Origin: Hymenobacter convexus
GTDB taxonomy: Bacteria > Bacteroidota > Bacteroidia > Cytophagales > Hymenobacteraceae
Reading direction: 5' to 3'
Length of the DNA stretch: 64,000 nt
NCBI RefSeq assembly: GCF_030580955.1
Contig: NZ_JAUQON010000002.1
Span: 248,001 to 312,000, forward strand
Below the pieces are notes generated by a model. That model made no database searches and had not been told where the DNA came from. It saw only the letters and a list, made by a program, of their open reading frames with translations. Shown here piece after piece: positions 22,402-30,762 of the stretch. A program made the translations under genes and the position numbers. The first letter of the stretch is position 1. Each line of letters opens with the position of its first letter.

Positions 22402-24846
22402 ATGTGGGAAAAGCTCGCCGTCTTCATCATCCGTTTCCGTCTCTCGCTGGTCGCAATACTAGCCGTCATCACCGTCTTCATGGCCTACAAAGCCAAGGAC
22501 GTGGAAATGACCTACGACTTCGCCCAGGTGGTGAGCGAGAAGGACCCGGACATGCTCTATTTCAAGCAGTTCAAGCGGACCTTCGGGGAAGACGGCAACG
22601 TGCTGGTTATCGGCCTGCAGGACAGCTCCATCTACAAGCTGGGTAATTTCAACGAGTTCCGGCAGCTGACCGATACCCTGGCCAAAGTGCAGGGCGTGAA
22701 CGGCGTGCTCAGCGTGAGCAAGCTACTCAACATCACGAAGGACACGGCCAGCAACAGCTTTAAAGCGGCTCCCATTTTCAAGAACCCACCGCGCAGCCAA
22801 AAAGAACTCGACAGCCTGATGCGCGTGGTAAACAGCGTGGAGTTTTACAAAGGCCAGCTCATCAGCCCGAATACTGGGGCTACGCTGCTGGCCCTCACGA
22901 TGGACCCGAAATTCCTGAATTCATCGAAGAGGCAGGCGGTGATGAACAACATTCTGGGCTTTGCGGCGCAGTTTGAGAAGAAAACGAGCATTAAGCTGCA
23001 CTACGCCGGCCTGCCCTACGTGCGCTCCACGATGACGAGCAAGGTGGCCGGGGAGATGAAATTCTTCACCATCTTGGCCATGATTGTGACCGGGATTACG
23101 CTGCTGGTGTTCTTCCGGACGTGGTCGGCGGTGGTATTTCCGCTCATTGTGGTGGGCGTTACCGTTATCTGGTGCATCGGCTCGATTGTGCTGCTGGGCT
23201 TTAAAATCAACTTGTTGACTGGTCTGATTCCTAGCATCATTATCGTCATCGGCATTCCGAACTGCACCTACCTGCTCTCGCGCTACCACTACGACTACCG
23301 AAAATCGGGCAATCAGATGCTGGCCATGACGCGGGTCATCCGCAAAATCGGCCTCGTGACTTTGATGAACAACACGACCACCGCAGTGGGCTTCATCGTG
23401 TTTGCCTTCACGGATATCGCCATTCTCTACCAGTTTGGTCTGGTAGCGACTATTAACATTTTTGCGGCCTTCATCATCAGCTTCATCCTGATTCCGGCCG
23501 CCTTCACCTACCTGCCGCCACCCACGCCCAAGCAGCTGGAGCACCTTGATGCCGCGCCCCTCACCAAGCTGCTGGAGTTCTTCGACCACCTCGTGCTCGA
23601 CCGTCGGCCCACCGTCTATATCGCCGCGTTGGTGCTGGTAGCGGGCGCCGCCATCGGCATCTCGCGCATCGAAGCCGTGTCGTACATGGTGGATGACTTG
23701 CCCAAGAAAAGCTCCGTAAACTCCGACCTGGCCTTTTTCGAAAGCCACTTCAACGGCGTAATGCCGCTGGAATTCGAAGTTGATACCCACAAGAAAAAGG
23801 GCCTATTCAAACTGAAAAACCTGGAGAAAATCGACCAGTTCGAGAAGTACCTGCGGACGCAGCCGGAACTGTCGCCGCCCGTCAGCCTCGTTACCTTCCT
23901 CAAGGCCAGCACTCAGGCATTCTACAACGGCAACCCGTCGTTTTACCGCCTGCCCGATAATTCGGAAAAGAACTTCATTCTGAGTGCCTTGGCTAACTCG
24001 GGCGGCTCCGCTGGCGGGGCGGGCATGAACAGCAAGCTGCTACATTCCTTCATGGACAGCACCAGCCAGAAGGCCCGTATCAGCCTGAAAATCGCTGACA
24101 TCGGCTCCCAGAACCTGGACACGCTGATGAACACGAAAATCATCCCGGAGATGAATCGCATCTTCAAAGGCACGGGCATGGACATTCGCCCCACGGGCAC
24201 GACCATTATCTTCACCAAGGGCAACGAATACGTCATTCACACCCTTCGCGACAGCCTTTTTATGGCCTTCGGGTTGGTGGGTCTGGTGGTACTCATCCTG
24301 TTCCGTTCGTTCAAAACGGTGCTTTTTGCGCTTATCCCCAATGCTGTCACGCTGATTCTCACGGCCGGCATCATGGGCTATTTCAACATCGCGCTCAAGC
24401 CCAGCACGGCCCTGATTTTCGTGATTGCGCTGGGGATTGATGGGGATAACTCCATCCATCTGCTGGCCAAATTCCGCCAGGAAATGGCGCTGAACGGCGG
24501 CCGGGTGCGCGAAGCCGTATCCGTGACGCTGAGCGAGGCGGGTACTAGCATGATATACACGAGCATCGTGTTGTTCGTGGGTTTCAGCATCTTCGCCTTC
24601 AGCGAATTTGGCGGTACCAAGGCACTGGGAATGCTAATGTCGGCGTCGCTGTTGATAACCAACTTCTCCAACCTGATACTGCTGCCTTCGCTGCTCGTGA
24701 CATTTGAGCACGGCAAGGGCGACACGGATACCAACGCCCTCATCCGCCACTACGACGAGTCGTATCACGAGGAGGACGATGATGCCGACCTGAACCTGAA
24801 AGAAATGCACAAAGCCTCTGACTACGAAGGCGATTACTCGATTTAA
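22402..24846 (+). CDS. RND superfamily exporter, MMPL/Patched type
   Basis: An 814-residue polytopic inner membrane protein with the two-fold RND layout: a first membrane helix (FIIRFRLSLVAILAVITVFM), a large periplasmic loop, a bundle of five helices (about residues 215-380), a second lone helix near 410, a second loop and a final bundle (about 620-780). Motifs such as GITLLVFFRTWSAVVFPL, FKINLLTGLIPSIIIVIGIPNCTYLLSRY and ALIFVIALGIDGDNSIHLLAKFR are typical of MMPL/sterol-sensing-like exporters; the Asp pair in the last one is the usual proton relay position. No adaptor or outer membrane partner is adjacent, so it may act alone, exporting lipids or hopanoid-like molecules (inference). The C-terminus is very acidic (YDESYHEEDDDADL). 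Confidence 0.85.
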   Translation: MWEKLAVFIIRFRLSLVAILAVITVFMAYKAKDVEMTYDFAQVVSEKDPDMLYFKQFKRTFGEDGNVLVIGLQDSSIYKLGNFNEFRQLTDTLAKVQGVNGVLSVSKLLNITKDTASNSFKAAPIFKNPPRSQKELDSLMRVVNSVEFYKGQLISPNTGATLLALTMDPKFLNSSKRQAVMNNILGFAAQFEKKTSIKLHYAGLPYVRSTMTSKVAGEMKFFTILAMIVTGITLLVFFRTWSAVVFPLIVVGVTVIWCIGSIVLLGFKINLLTGLIPSIIIVIGIPNCTYLLSRYHYDYRKSGNQMLAMTRVIRKIGLVTLMNNTTTAVGFIVFAFTDIAILYQFGLVATINIFAAFIISFILIPAAFTYLPPPTPKQLEHLDAAPLTKLLEFFDHLVLDRRPTVYIAALVLVAGAAIGISRIEAVSYMVDDLPKKSSVNSDLAFFESHFNGVMPLEFEVDTHKKKGLFKLKNLEKIDQFEKYLRTQPELSPPVSLVTFLKASTQAFYNGNPSFYRLPDNSEKNFILSALANSGGSAGGAGMNSKLLHSFMDSTSQKARISLKIADIGSQNLDTLMNTKIIPEMNRIFKGTGMDIRPTGTTIIFTKGNEYVIHTLRDSLFMAFGLVGLVVLILFRSFKTVLFALIPNAVTLILTAGIMGYFNIALKPSTALIFVIALGIDGDNSIHLLAKFRQEMALNGGRVREAVSVTLSEAGTSMIYTSIVLFVGFSIFAFSEFGGTKALGMLMSASLLITNFSNLILLPSLLVTFEHGKGDTDTNALIRHYDESYHEEDDDADLNLKEMHKASDYEGDYSI

Positions 24847-24881
24847 CTCAACTAGCGGACTCCTAAAGAACGTCAAATAAG

Positions 24882-24988
24882 GAACGTCATGCTGAGCGGA
24901 GCCGAAGCATCTCTACCGCGCAACTAATCCCGACGAGTGGGTTTACTATTGCGGTAGAGATGCTTCGGCTACGCTCAGCATGACGTTC
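24882..24988. repeat. Long inverted repeat family A, copy 3
   Basis: The left arm begins GAACGTCATGCTGAGCGGAG and the right arm ends CGCTCAGCATGACGTTC; inner arms carry GAAGCATCTCTACCGC and its inverse. The end of the repeat is 25 bases before the ileS start, so it is part of the ileS leader or of the terminator of the exporter gene. Confidence 0.9.
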
Positions 24989-25013
24989 TAAAGAATTGAT
25001 AATAACCCAATTC

Positions 25014-28000
25014 ATGAAATACCCCGAATACAAGCAGCCGCTCAACTACGGCCAGCTCGGCGAGGACATCCTCGCTTGGTGGAAGGAGCACGGCATCTTT
25101 GAAAAGAGCGTGAGCAGCCGGGAAGGCCAGCCCACGTTCGTGTTTTACGAAGGCCCCCCGTCGGCCAACGGCGCGCCCGGCATCCACCACGTGATGGCGC
25201 GCACGGTGAAGGACATTTTCGGCCGCTATCAGACGCTGCTGGGCAAGCAAGTGCCCCGCAAAGGCGGCTGGGACACCCACGGCCTGCCCATCGAGCTGCA
25301 GGTGGAGAAGGAGCTGGGCATCACGAAGGAGGACATCGGCAAGAAAATCAGCGTGGAGGACTACAACCAGCGCTGCAAGGAAACCGTCATGCGCTTCAAG
25401 GCGCAGTGGGACGACCTGACCGAGAAAATGGGCTACTGGGTCGACCTCAACGACCCCTACGTGACCTTCGAGCCGGAGTACATCGAAAGCTGCTGGGCGC
25501 TGCTCAAGAAGCTCTACGACAAAGGCTTGCTCTACAAGGGATACACCATCCAGCCGTACTCGCCGGCCGCTGGCACCGGCCTCTCGTCGCACGAGCTGAA
25601 CCAGCCTGGCACCTACAAGGACGTGAAGGACACGACTGTGGTGGCGCAGTTCAAGGTGAAGCGGGATGAGAAGTCGGAGAAGCTTTTTGCCGGAATCACT
25701 GAACCTATTGGGGCTGAAGTTCCAATGGGCAGCTATGAAGTTAGAAATGCCGATGGCACCACAACCAAGACCGATACCACTGGAATTGGCTCAACAGGTG
25801 TTTACATCCTAGCTTGGACAACTACGCCTTGGACTCTGCCCGCTAATACTGGATTAGCAGTAGGCAAGAATATTCCCTACGTTGTTGTTGATACTTACAA
25901 TCAATACACTAACCTGCCAGTTCGGGTGGTATTGGCGAAGGCGCTGCTGAGTAAATACTTCAGTGCGGTTATGCCACTTGACCAGATTACAGCTGGTAGC
26001 AAAGGCCCTATCGTAACCAGTGGGCCGATGGGTCAAACAGACAAAAAAGGTCTGCTTATCTGGTGGGAGGTTGTTGCCGAATTCACCGGCGCTGACCTCA
26101 TCGACATCAAGTACGAGCGGCTGTTCGATTTCACGCCGTTTGAAGGCGAGGAGCGGGCTTTCCGCGTCATCAATGGCGATTTCGTGACCACGGAGGACGG
26201 CACGGGCATCGTGCACATCTCGCCCACGTTTGGCGCCGATGACTTCCGGGCCGCGCAGCTGGCCGACATCCCGGCGCTGATGGTGCCGGATGCCGAAGGC
26301 ACGCTCGGCCCCATCGTGGACCGGACGGGCCGCTACGTGCCCCAAATGGGCGAATTTGCGGGCCGCTGGGTGAAAAACTACGACGGCCACGACGAAACCG
26401 GCGCCGACTATAAAACGCTGGACGAGAGCATCGTTATCAAGATGAAGGGCGACGGCACGGCCTTCAAAGTGGAGAAGTACGAGCACACCTACCCGCACTG
26501 CTGGCGCACCGACAAGCCCGTGCTCTACTACCCGCTCGATTCCTGGTTCATCAAGACCACGGCGGTGAAGGACCGGCTCATCGAGCTCAACAAAACCATC
26601 AACTGGAAGCCCGAAAGCACCGGCACCGGCCGCTTCGGCAACTGGCTGGAGAACCTGGTAGACTGGAACTTAAGCCGCTCGCGCTACTGGGGCACGCCGC
26701 TGCCCATCTGGCGCACCCAGGACCGCACGGAGGAAATCTGCATCGGCAGCATCGCCGAGCTGAAGGCGGAGATTGACAAGGCCGTGGCGGCCGAAATCAT
26801 GACCCACAACCCCTACGCCAACGGCGAAAAAGTGGACCTGCACCGGCCCTACGTCGACGATATTTTCCTTGTCTCGCCCACCGGCCAGCCCATGTACCGC
26901 GAGCCCGACCTCATCGACGTGTGGTTCGACAGCGGCGCCATGCCCTACGCGCAGTGGCACTATCCGCTTGAAAACGAGGGCCAATTCCACAAGAATTTCC
27001 CCGCCGATTTCATTGCCGAAGGCGTAGACCAAACGCGCGGCTGGTTCTTCACGCTGCACGCCCTGGCCGTGATGCTGGAAGATTCGGTGGCCTTCAAAAA
27101 CGTGATTGCCAACGGCTTGGTGCTCGCCAAAGACGGCCAGAAGATGAGCAAGCGCCTCGGCAACGCGGTCGACCCGTTTGCCACCATCAAGCAGTTCGGC
27201 CCAGATGCCACCCGCTGGTACCTCATCGCCAACGCGCCACCGTGGGACAACCTCAAGTTTGACCCGGCAGGAGTGACCGAAGTGCAGCGCCGCTTCTTCG
27301 GCACGCTCTTCAATACGTACTCGTTCTATGCGCTTTACGCGAATCTGGACGAGTTTCAGACCAGCGAATTCGACCGCGTGCCGCACGCCGAATTGAGCGA
27401 GCTGGACCGCTGGGTGCTGAGCAAATTGCAGTCGCTGATTGTGGAAGCGCGCGGGCACCTCGACAATTACGACCCCACGAAGGCCGCCCGCGCCATCCAG
27501 GATTTCGTGACCGACCAGCTCTCGAACTGGTACGTGCGCCTCTCGCGCCGCCGTTTCTGGAAAGGCGAACTCACTCAGGATAAGCGCGCTGCCTTCGAGA
27601 CCCTGCAGGAATGCCTGGTGGTGGTGGCGCAGCTGATGTCGCCCATCGCGCCCTTCTTCGGCGAGTGGCTGTATAAGAACATGACCGACGGCATGCGCGC
27701 CGAGGCCGTGGCCAAAAACACGCCCCTGGCTCCCGAATCGGTGCACCTCACGCTGCTGGTGGAAGCCGACACGGCCCGCATCGACCCGAAGCTGGAGGAG
27801 CGCATGGAGCTGGCCCAGCGCATCAGCTCGCTGGCCCACTCGCTGCGCAAAAAGTCGGTGCTGAAGGTGCGCCAGCCCCTGCAGCGCATCCTGGTGCCGG
27901 TGCTGAACGACTCGACCAAGGAGCAAGTCGGCCTCGTGGAGGACCTGATTTGCGCCGAAATCAACGTGAAGCACATCGAATTTCTCGACGACGAGAGCGA

Positions 28001-28544
28001 AAGCGGCGTGCTGGTGAAGTCGGTGAAGCCCAATTTCAAGCGTCTCGGCCAGCAATACGGCCCGCGCCTGAAGGCCGTGGGCGCCCGCATTCAGCAGATG
28101 ACGGCGGCCGAAATCTCGAAGCTGGAGAAGGAGGGAAGCCTCGCCGTGGAGGTCGATGGCCAGCCCATCACCCTGGCCCCCGACGATGTGGAAATCCGCA
28201 CCGACGACCTGCCCGGCTGGCTCGTGGCCACCGACGGCCCCCTCACCGTGGCCCTCGACGTGACCCTGACCGACGAGCTGCGCCAGGAAGGCCTCGCCCG
28301 CGAGCTGGTGAACCGCCTCCAGAACCTGCGCAAAGACTCGGGCCTGGAAGTGCAGGACAAAATCCGCGTCACTTTGGCAGATGCACAGCCCGAGCTCACG
28401 GCCGCCGTGGCCGCGTTCGGCGACTACATCCGCACCGAAACGCAAGCCCTCACGCTCGACTTCGCGGCCGATGTGAACGGCGGCTCGGTGCTCGAATTTG
28501 ATGACTACTCCGTGCCGGTGCATTTGGAAGTCGCAACTAGCTGA
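25014..28544 (+). CDS. ileS: Isoleucine--tRNA ligase
   Basis: A 1176-residue class I synthetase that charges tRNA-Ile and edits Val-tRNA-Ile. The HIGH-region is PPSANGAPGIHHVMART near residue 50 and the KMSKS loop is GQKMSKRLGNAVDP near residue 710. The editing CP1 domain is marked by TTTPWTLPANTGLAVG and GTGIVHISPTFGADDF; the anticodon domain (NWYVRLSRRRFWKG) and a C-terminal extension with RQPLQRILVP follow. This long form resembles eukaryote-like IleRS of Bacteroidota. Between about 25682 and 26075, within CP1, the DNA is clearly lower in GC with different codon choice than on both sides. ATG at 25014 is chosen; an upstream in-frame ATG lies at 24996, close to the repeat. Confidence 0.95.
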   Translation: MKYPEYKQPLNYGQLGEDILAWWKEHGIFEKSVSSREGQPTFVFYEGPPSANGAPGIHHVMARTVKDIFGRYQTLLGKQVPRKGGWDTHGLPIELQVEKELGITKEDIGKKISVEDYNQRCKETVMRFKAQWDDLTEKMGYWVDLNDPYVTFEPEYIESCWALLKKLYDKGLLYKGYTIQPYSPAAGTGLSSHELNQPGTYKDVKDTTVVAQFKVKRDEKSEKLFAGITEPIGAEVPMGSYEVRNADGTTTKTDTTGIGSTGVYILAWTTTPWTLPANTGLAVGKNIPYVVVDTYNQYTNLPVRVVLAKALLSKYFSAVMPLDQITAGSKGPIVTSGPMGQTDKKGLLIWWEVVAEFTGADLIDIKYERLFDFTPFEGEERAFRVINGDFVTTEDGTGIVHISPTFGADDFRAAQLADIPALMVPDAEGTLGPIVDRTGRYVPQMGEFAGRWVKNYDGHDETGADYKTLDESIVIKMKGDGTAFKVEKYEHTYPHCWRTDKPVLYYPLDSWFIKTTAVKDRLIELNKTINWKPESTGTGRFGNWLENLVDWNLSRSRYWGTPLPIWRTQDRTEEICIGSIAELKAEIDKAVAAEIMTHNPYANGEKVDLHRPYVDDIFLVSPTGQPMYREPDLIDVWFDSGAMPYAQWHYPLENEGQFHKNFPADFIAEGVDQTRGWFFTLHALAVMLEDSVAFKNVIANGLVLAKDGQKMSKRLGNAVDPFATIKQFGPDATRWYLIANAPPWDNLKFDPAGVTEVQRRFFGTLFNTYSFYALYANLDEFQTSEFDRVPHAELSELDRWVLSKLQSLIVEARGHLDNYDPTKAARAIQDFVTDQLSNWYVRLSRRRFWKGELTQDKRAAFETLQECLVVVAQLMSPIAPFFGEWLYKNMTDGMRAEAVAKNTPLAPESVHLTLLVEADTARIDPKLEERMELAQRISSLAHSLRKKSVLKVRQPLQRILVPVLNDSTKEQVGLVEDLICAEINVKHIEFLDDESESGVLVKSVKPNFKRLGQQYGPRLKAVGARIQQMTAAEISKLEKEGSLAVEVDGQPITLAPDDVEIRTDDLPGWLVATDGPLTVALDVTLTDELRQEGLARELVNRLQNLRKDSGLEVQDKIRVTLADAQPELTAAVAAFGDYIRTETQALTLDFAADVNGGSVLEFDDYSVPVHLEVATS

Positions 28545-28551
28545 TGCTGAA

Positions 28552-28585
28552 GGACTCGCCGGGAGGTGAAATCCCCGGCGAGTCC
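28552..28585. terminator. Hairpin after ileS
   Basis: GGACTCGCCGGG pairs with CCCGGCGAGTCC around a short loop. There is no T-run after it on the plus strand, so termination is uncertain. Confidence 0.4.
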
Positions 28586-28692
28586 TCGGCCGCACAAACA
28601 CTCAATAAGCTCGTCTTTGGTCGTACAAAACCTCAGACAATCAGTTGTAAAAGGTACAAAAGGACGGTAATAAAACAGGCCGTCGCTCCCGC

Positions 28693-28700
28693 CACTTTTG
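28693..28700 (+). promoter_or_regulatory. -7-like box before the first lspA
   Basis: CACTTTTG differs from TAnnTTTG at the first base only and ends 11 bases before the lspA ATG at 28712. Confidence 0.35.
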
Positions 28701-28711
28701 GCCCCGTCTGA

Positions 28712-29383
28712 ATGCATCCAACGCTCACCACTCGCCAGCAAAACGCGGCTAAATTCTTCCTGCTGGCGCTGTTCGTCATTGCCATCGACCAACTCTCGAA
28801 GTGGGCCGTGCATACCTACATGCAGCCCGGCATGGCGGGCGAAATCCCGCTCATCGGCCACTGGGCCAAGCTGCACTACACGCTGAACCCCGGCATGGCC
28901 TTCGGCGCCGAGCTGCCCGCGCCGTATGGGAAGCTGGTGCTCAGCGGGTTTCGTCTGCTGGCCGTGTTTGGCCTGAGCTACTACATTATCCGCCTCTGCA
29001 AGCAGCGCGCCGCCGGCGGCTACATCGCCTGCATGGCCCTCATCCTCGGCGGCGCCGTGGGCAACCTGATTGACTCGGTTTTCTACGGCGTCATCTACGA
29101 CAACGCGCCGTTTGGCTCGCCCACGCGCTGGTTCTACGGCCAGGTCATCGACATGCTCTACGTCGACATCTACGAAGGCTTCCTGCCCCAAAACTGGCCG
29201 CTGCTAGGAGGGAAGTACGTCTCGCTCTGGCCCATTTTCAACATCGCCGATTCCTCCATTTTCATCGGCGTAGCGTTGATTCTGCTCAATCAGAGCCGTT
29301 TTTTCAAGCAGGAAGAGCCCGTGGCTGTGACTGAGAAACACAGCGAGCCGCTGGTAGCTCCTGACTCGGAGAACCTGGGGTAG
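28712..29383 (+). CDS. lspA: Lipoprotein signal peptidase II, copy 1
   Basis: A 223-residue inner membrane aspartyl protease that cleaves the signal peptide of diacylglyceryl-modified prolipoproteins. Four membrane helices are visible. The two catalytic aspartates are in GGAVGNLIDSVFYG and in FNIADSSIFIGVALIL, and the conserved LHYTLNPGMAFG resembles the usual NxGaAFg substrate-binding part. The region between the aspartates is longer than in E. coli LspA, as is common in Bacteroidota. A second, closely related lspA lies 174 bases downstream, with a family A repeat between the two. The tail after the last helix differs between copies. Whether both copies are active cannot be told, but both keep the catalytic residues. 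Confidence 0.92.
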   Translation: MHPTLTTRQQNAAKFFLLALFVIAIDQLSKWAVHTYMQPGMAGEIPLIGHWAKLHYTLNPGMAFGAELPAPYGKLVLSGFRLLAVFGLSYYIIRLCKQRAAGGYIACMALILGGAVGNLIDSVFYGVIYDNAPFGSPTRWFYGQVIDMLYVDIYEGFLPQNWPLLGGKYVSLWPIFNIADSSIFIGVALILLNQSRFFKQEEPVAVTEKHSEPLVAPDSENLG

Positions 29384-29405
29384 CGGCGCATCCTTGCACG
29401 AAAAG

Positions 29406-29509
29406 GAACGTCATGCAGAGCGCAGCGAAGCATCTCGCGTGTGGTAGTAACTCAATCGAATGGATTACTTCGGCACGCGAGATGCTTCGCTACGCTCTGC
29501 ATGACGTTC
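29406..29509. repeat. Long inverted repeat family A, variant copy 4
   Basis: Same layout as the other copies but with a diverged core: GAACGTCATGCAGAGCGCAG then CGAAGCATCTCGCGTG, with the inverse arm CACGCGAGATGCTTCG... ending TGCATGACGTTC. Changes in one arm are matched by changes in the other, so the pairing has been kept. It lies between the two lspA genes. Confidence 0.9.
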
Positions 29510-29557
29510 TTTTGTGTTCTTTTTGCCCGCCAATCCCGCCCCCGGGCACCCTTCTAA

Positions 29558-30226
29558 ATGCACCCAACGCTCACCACCCGCCAGCATTCTGCGGCTAAAT
29601 TCTTCCTGCTGGCCCTGTTCATCATCGCCATCGACCAACTCTCGAAGTATTTGGTGCACAGCTACATGCAGCTCGGTTCGGCCGGCGAAATCCCGATTTT
29701 CGGCCAGTGGGCCAAACTCACTTACACGCTGAACCCCGGCATGGCCTTCGGGGCCGAACTGCCCGCGCCTTACGGCAAGCTGGTGCTCACCGGCTTCCGC
29801 ATGCTGGCCGTGGGCGGGCTGATTTACTACATTATTCGCCTCTGCCGCCAGCGCGTGGCGGCCGGCTACATCGCCTGCATGGCCCTCATCCTCGGCGGCG
29901 CGGTCGGCAACCTGATTGACTCGATTTTTTACGGAATTATCTACAATAATGCCCCTGTAGGCTCGCCCACGCGCTGGTTTTACGGCCAGGTCATCGACAT
30001 GATTTTCGTGCCGCTGTACGTGGGTTATTTCCCCAAATCCTGGCCCCTCATCGGCGGCTCGTACAGCAACGGTTTTCCCATCTTCAACATCGCCGACTCG
30101 TCCATCTTCATCGGCGTCGCCTTGATTCTGCTCAACCAAAGCCGCTTTTTCAACGAATCGCAGCCCGCAGCCGCTCCCAACGAGCCCCAGCCCCCAGTCG
30201 CTGCCGATGCTGAGAAGCTGGTGTAG
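29558..30226 (+). CDS. lspA: Lipoprotein signal peptidase II, copy 2
   Basis: A 222-residue paralogue of the preceding gene. Its first 25 codons differ from copy 1 at only a few positions (both begin MHPTLTTRQ and share AAKFFLLALF), and the catalytic motifs GGAVGNLIDSIFYG and FNIADSSIFIGVALIL are intact. The middle loop differs more (YVGYFPKSWPLIGGSYSNG here against YEGFLPQNWPLLGGKYVSL in copy 1), and the cytoplasmic tails are unrelated. The pair looks like a tandem duplication followed by divergence in the periplasmic loop that faces the substrate, which might separate their lipoprotein targets (inference). Confidence 0.92.
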   Translation: MHPTLTTRQHSAAKFFLLALFIIAIDQLSKYLVHSYMQLGSAGEIPIFGQWAKLTYTLNPGMAFGAELPAPYGKLVLTGFRMLAVGGLIYYIIRLCRQRVAAGYIACMALILGGAVGNLIDSIFYGIIYNNAPVGSPTRWFYGQVIDMIFVPLYVGYFPKSWPLIGGSYSNGFPIFNIADSSIFIGVALILLNQSRFFNESQPAAAPNEPQPPVAADAEKLV

Positions 30227-30261
30227 TAGGGGAGAGGCCGGGGTATTGGCCGGTAATCGTA

Positions 30262-30300
30262 GAACGGTCATGCTGAGCGAAGTCGAAGCATCTCTACCGC
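30262..30300. repeat. Family A repeat, single arm only
   Basis: GAACGGTCATGCTGAGCGAA continuing GTCGAAGCATCTCTACCGC is the left arm of family A; no inverse arm follows within the next 300 bases. Confidence 0.8.
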
Positions 30301-30324
30301 TTCGCTGAGCTTTTACGCGTTATT

Positions 30325-30735
30325 ATGGAACATCTACAAGCCTTCATCGAGTCATTTATTGCCAAGCGCTACAGAGACAAGTGGCTGCATAATGTTGCGC
30401 GTGCCAAGCCAAAGGATAACCTAGTCCGTGGCATGGATGCGCTTTACCGCGAACTAGACGAACGATATTGCGAGCAATTACCCAAGGGCAATCAGCAGCA
30501 GGAGATTTCATTCGTGCTGAAAGCTATTGCTGAATACAAACTGACGACGTGCTACGTATTGTCGTCCTACGAACCATTCAACCAGAAAACGATGCCCATT
30601 GGTGAGGCTCTGAGTGAAATCGTTGGCAGTAGCAGCACGACTATTATCTCGTTCCTGCCTGGTAAAGTGGCGTACTTTGAGGGCCACTCGATTGGTGACC
30701 GATACTTGTGCATCAAAAAGACGCCTAGCTACTAA
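30325..30735 (+). CDS. Hypothetical cytoplasmic protein
   Basis: A 136-residue protein without a signal peptide or membrane segment. It begins with a basic helix ([24 protein letters not shown]), has a central mixed region with a Tyr/Cys strand ([18 protein letters not shown]) and ends with LCIKKTPSY. No known domain is recognised. Its base composition is lower in GC than its neighbours and it directly follows a single-armed repeat, which fits a recently acquired or fast-evolving gene. It is well separated from the ABC transporter gene that starts 27 bases after its stop. Confidence 0.6.
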   Translation: MEHLQAFIESFIAKRYRDKWLHNVARAKPKDNLVRGMDALYRELDERYCEQLPKGNQQQEISFVLKAIAEYKLTTCYVLSSYEPFNQKTMPIGEALSEIVGSSSTTIISFLPGKVAYFEGHSIGDRYLCIKKTPSY

Positions 30736-30762
30736 ATCAATTCCAGTATCATTTCTAGCCCC

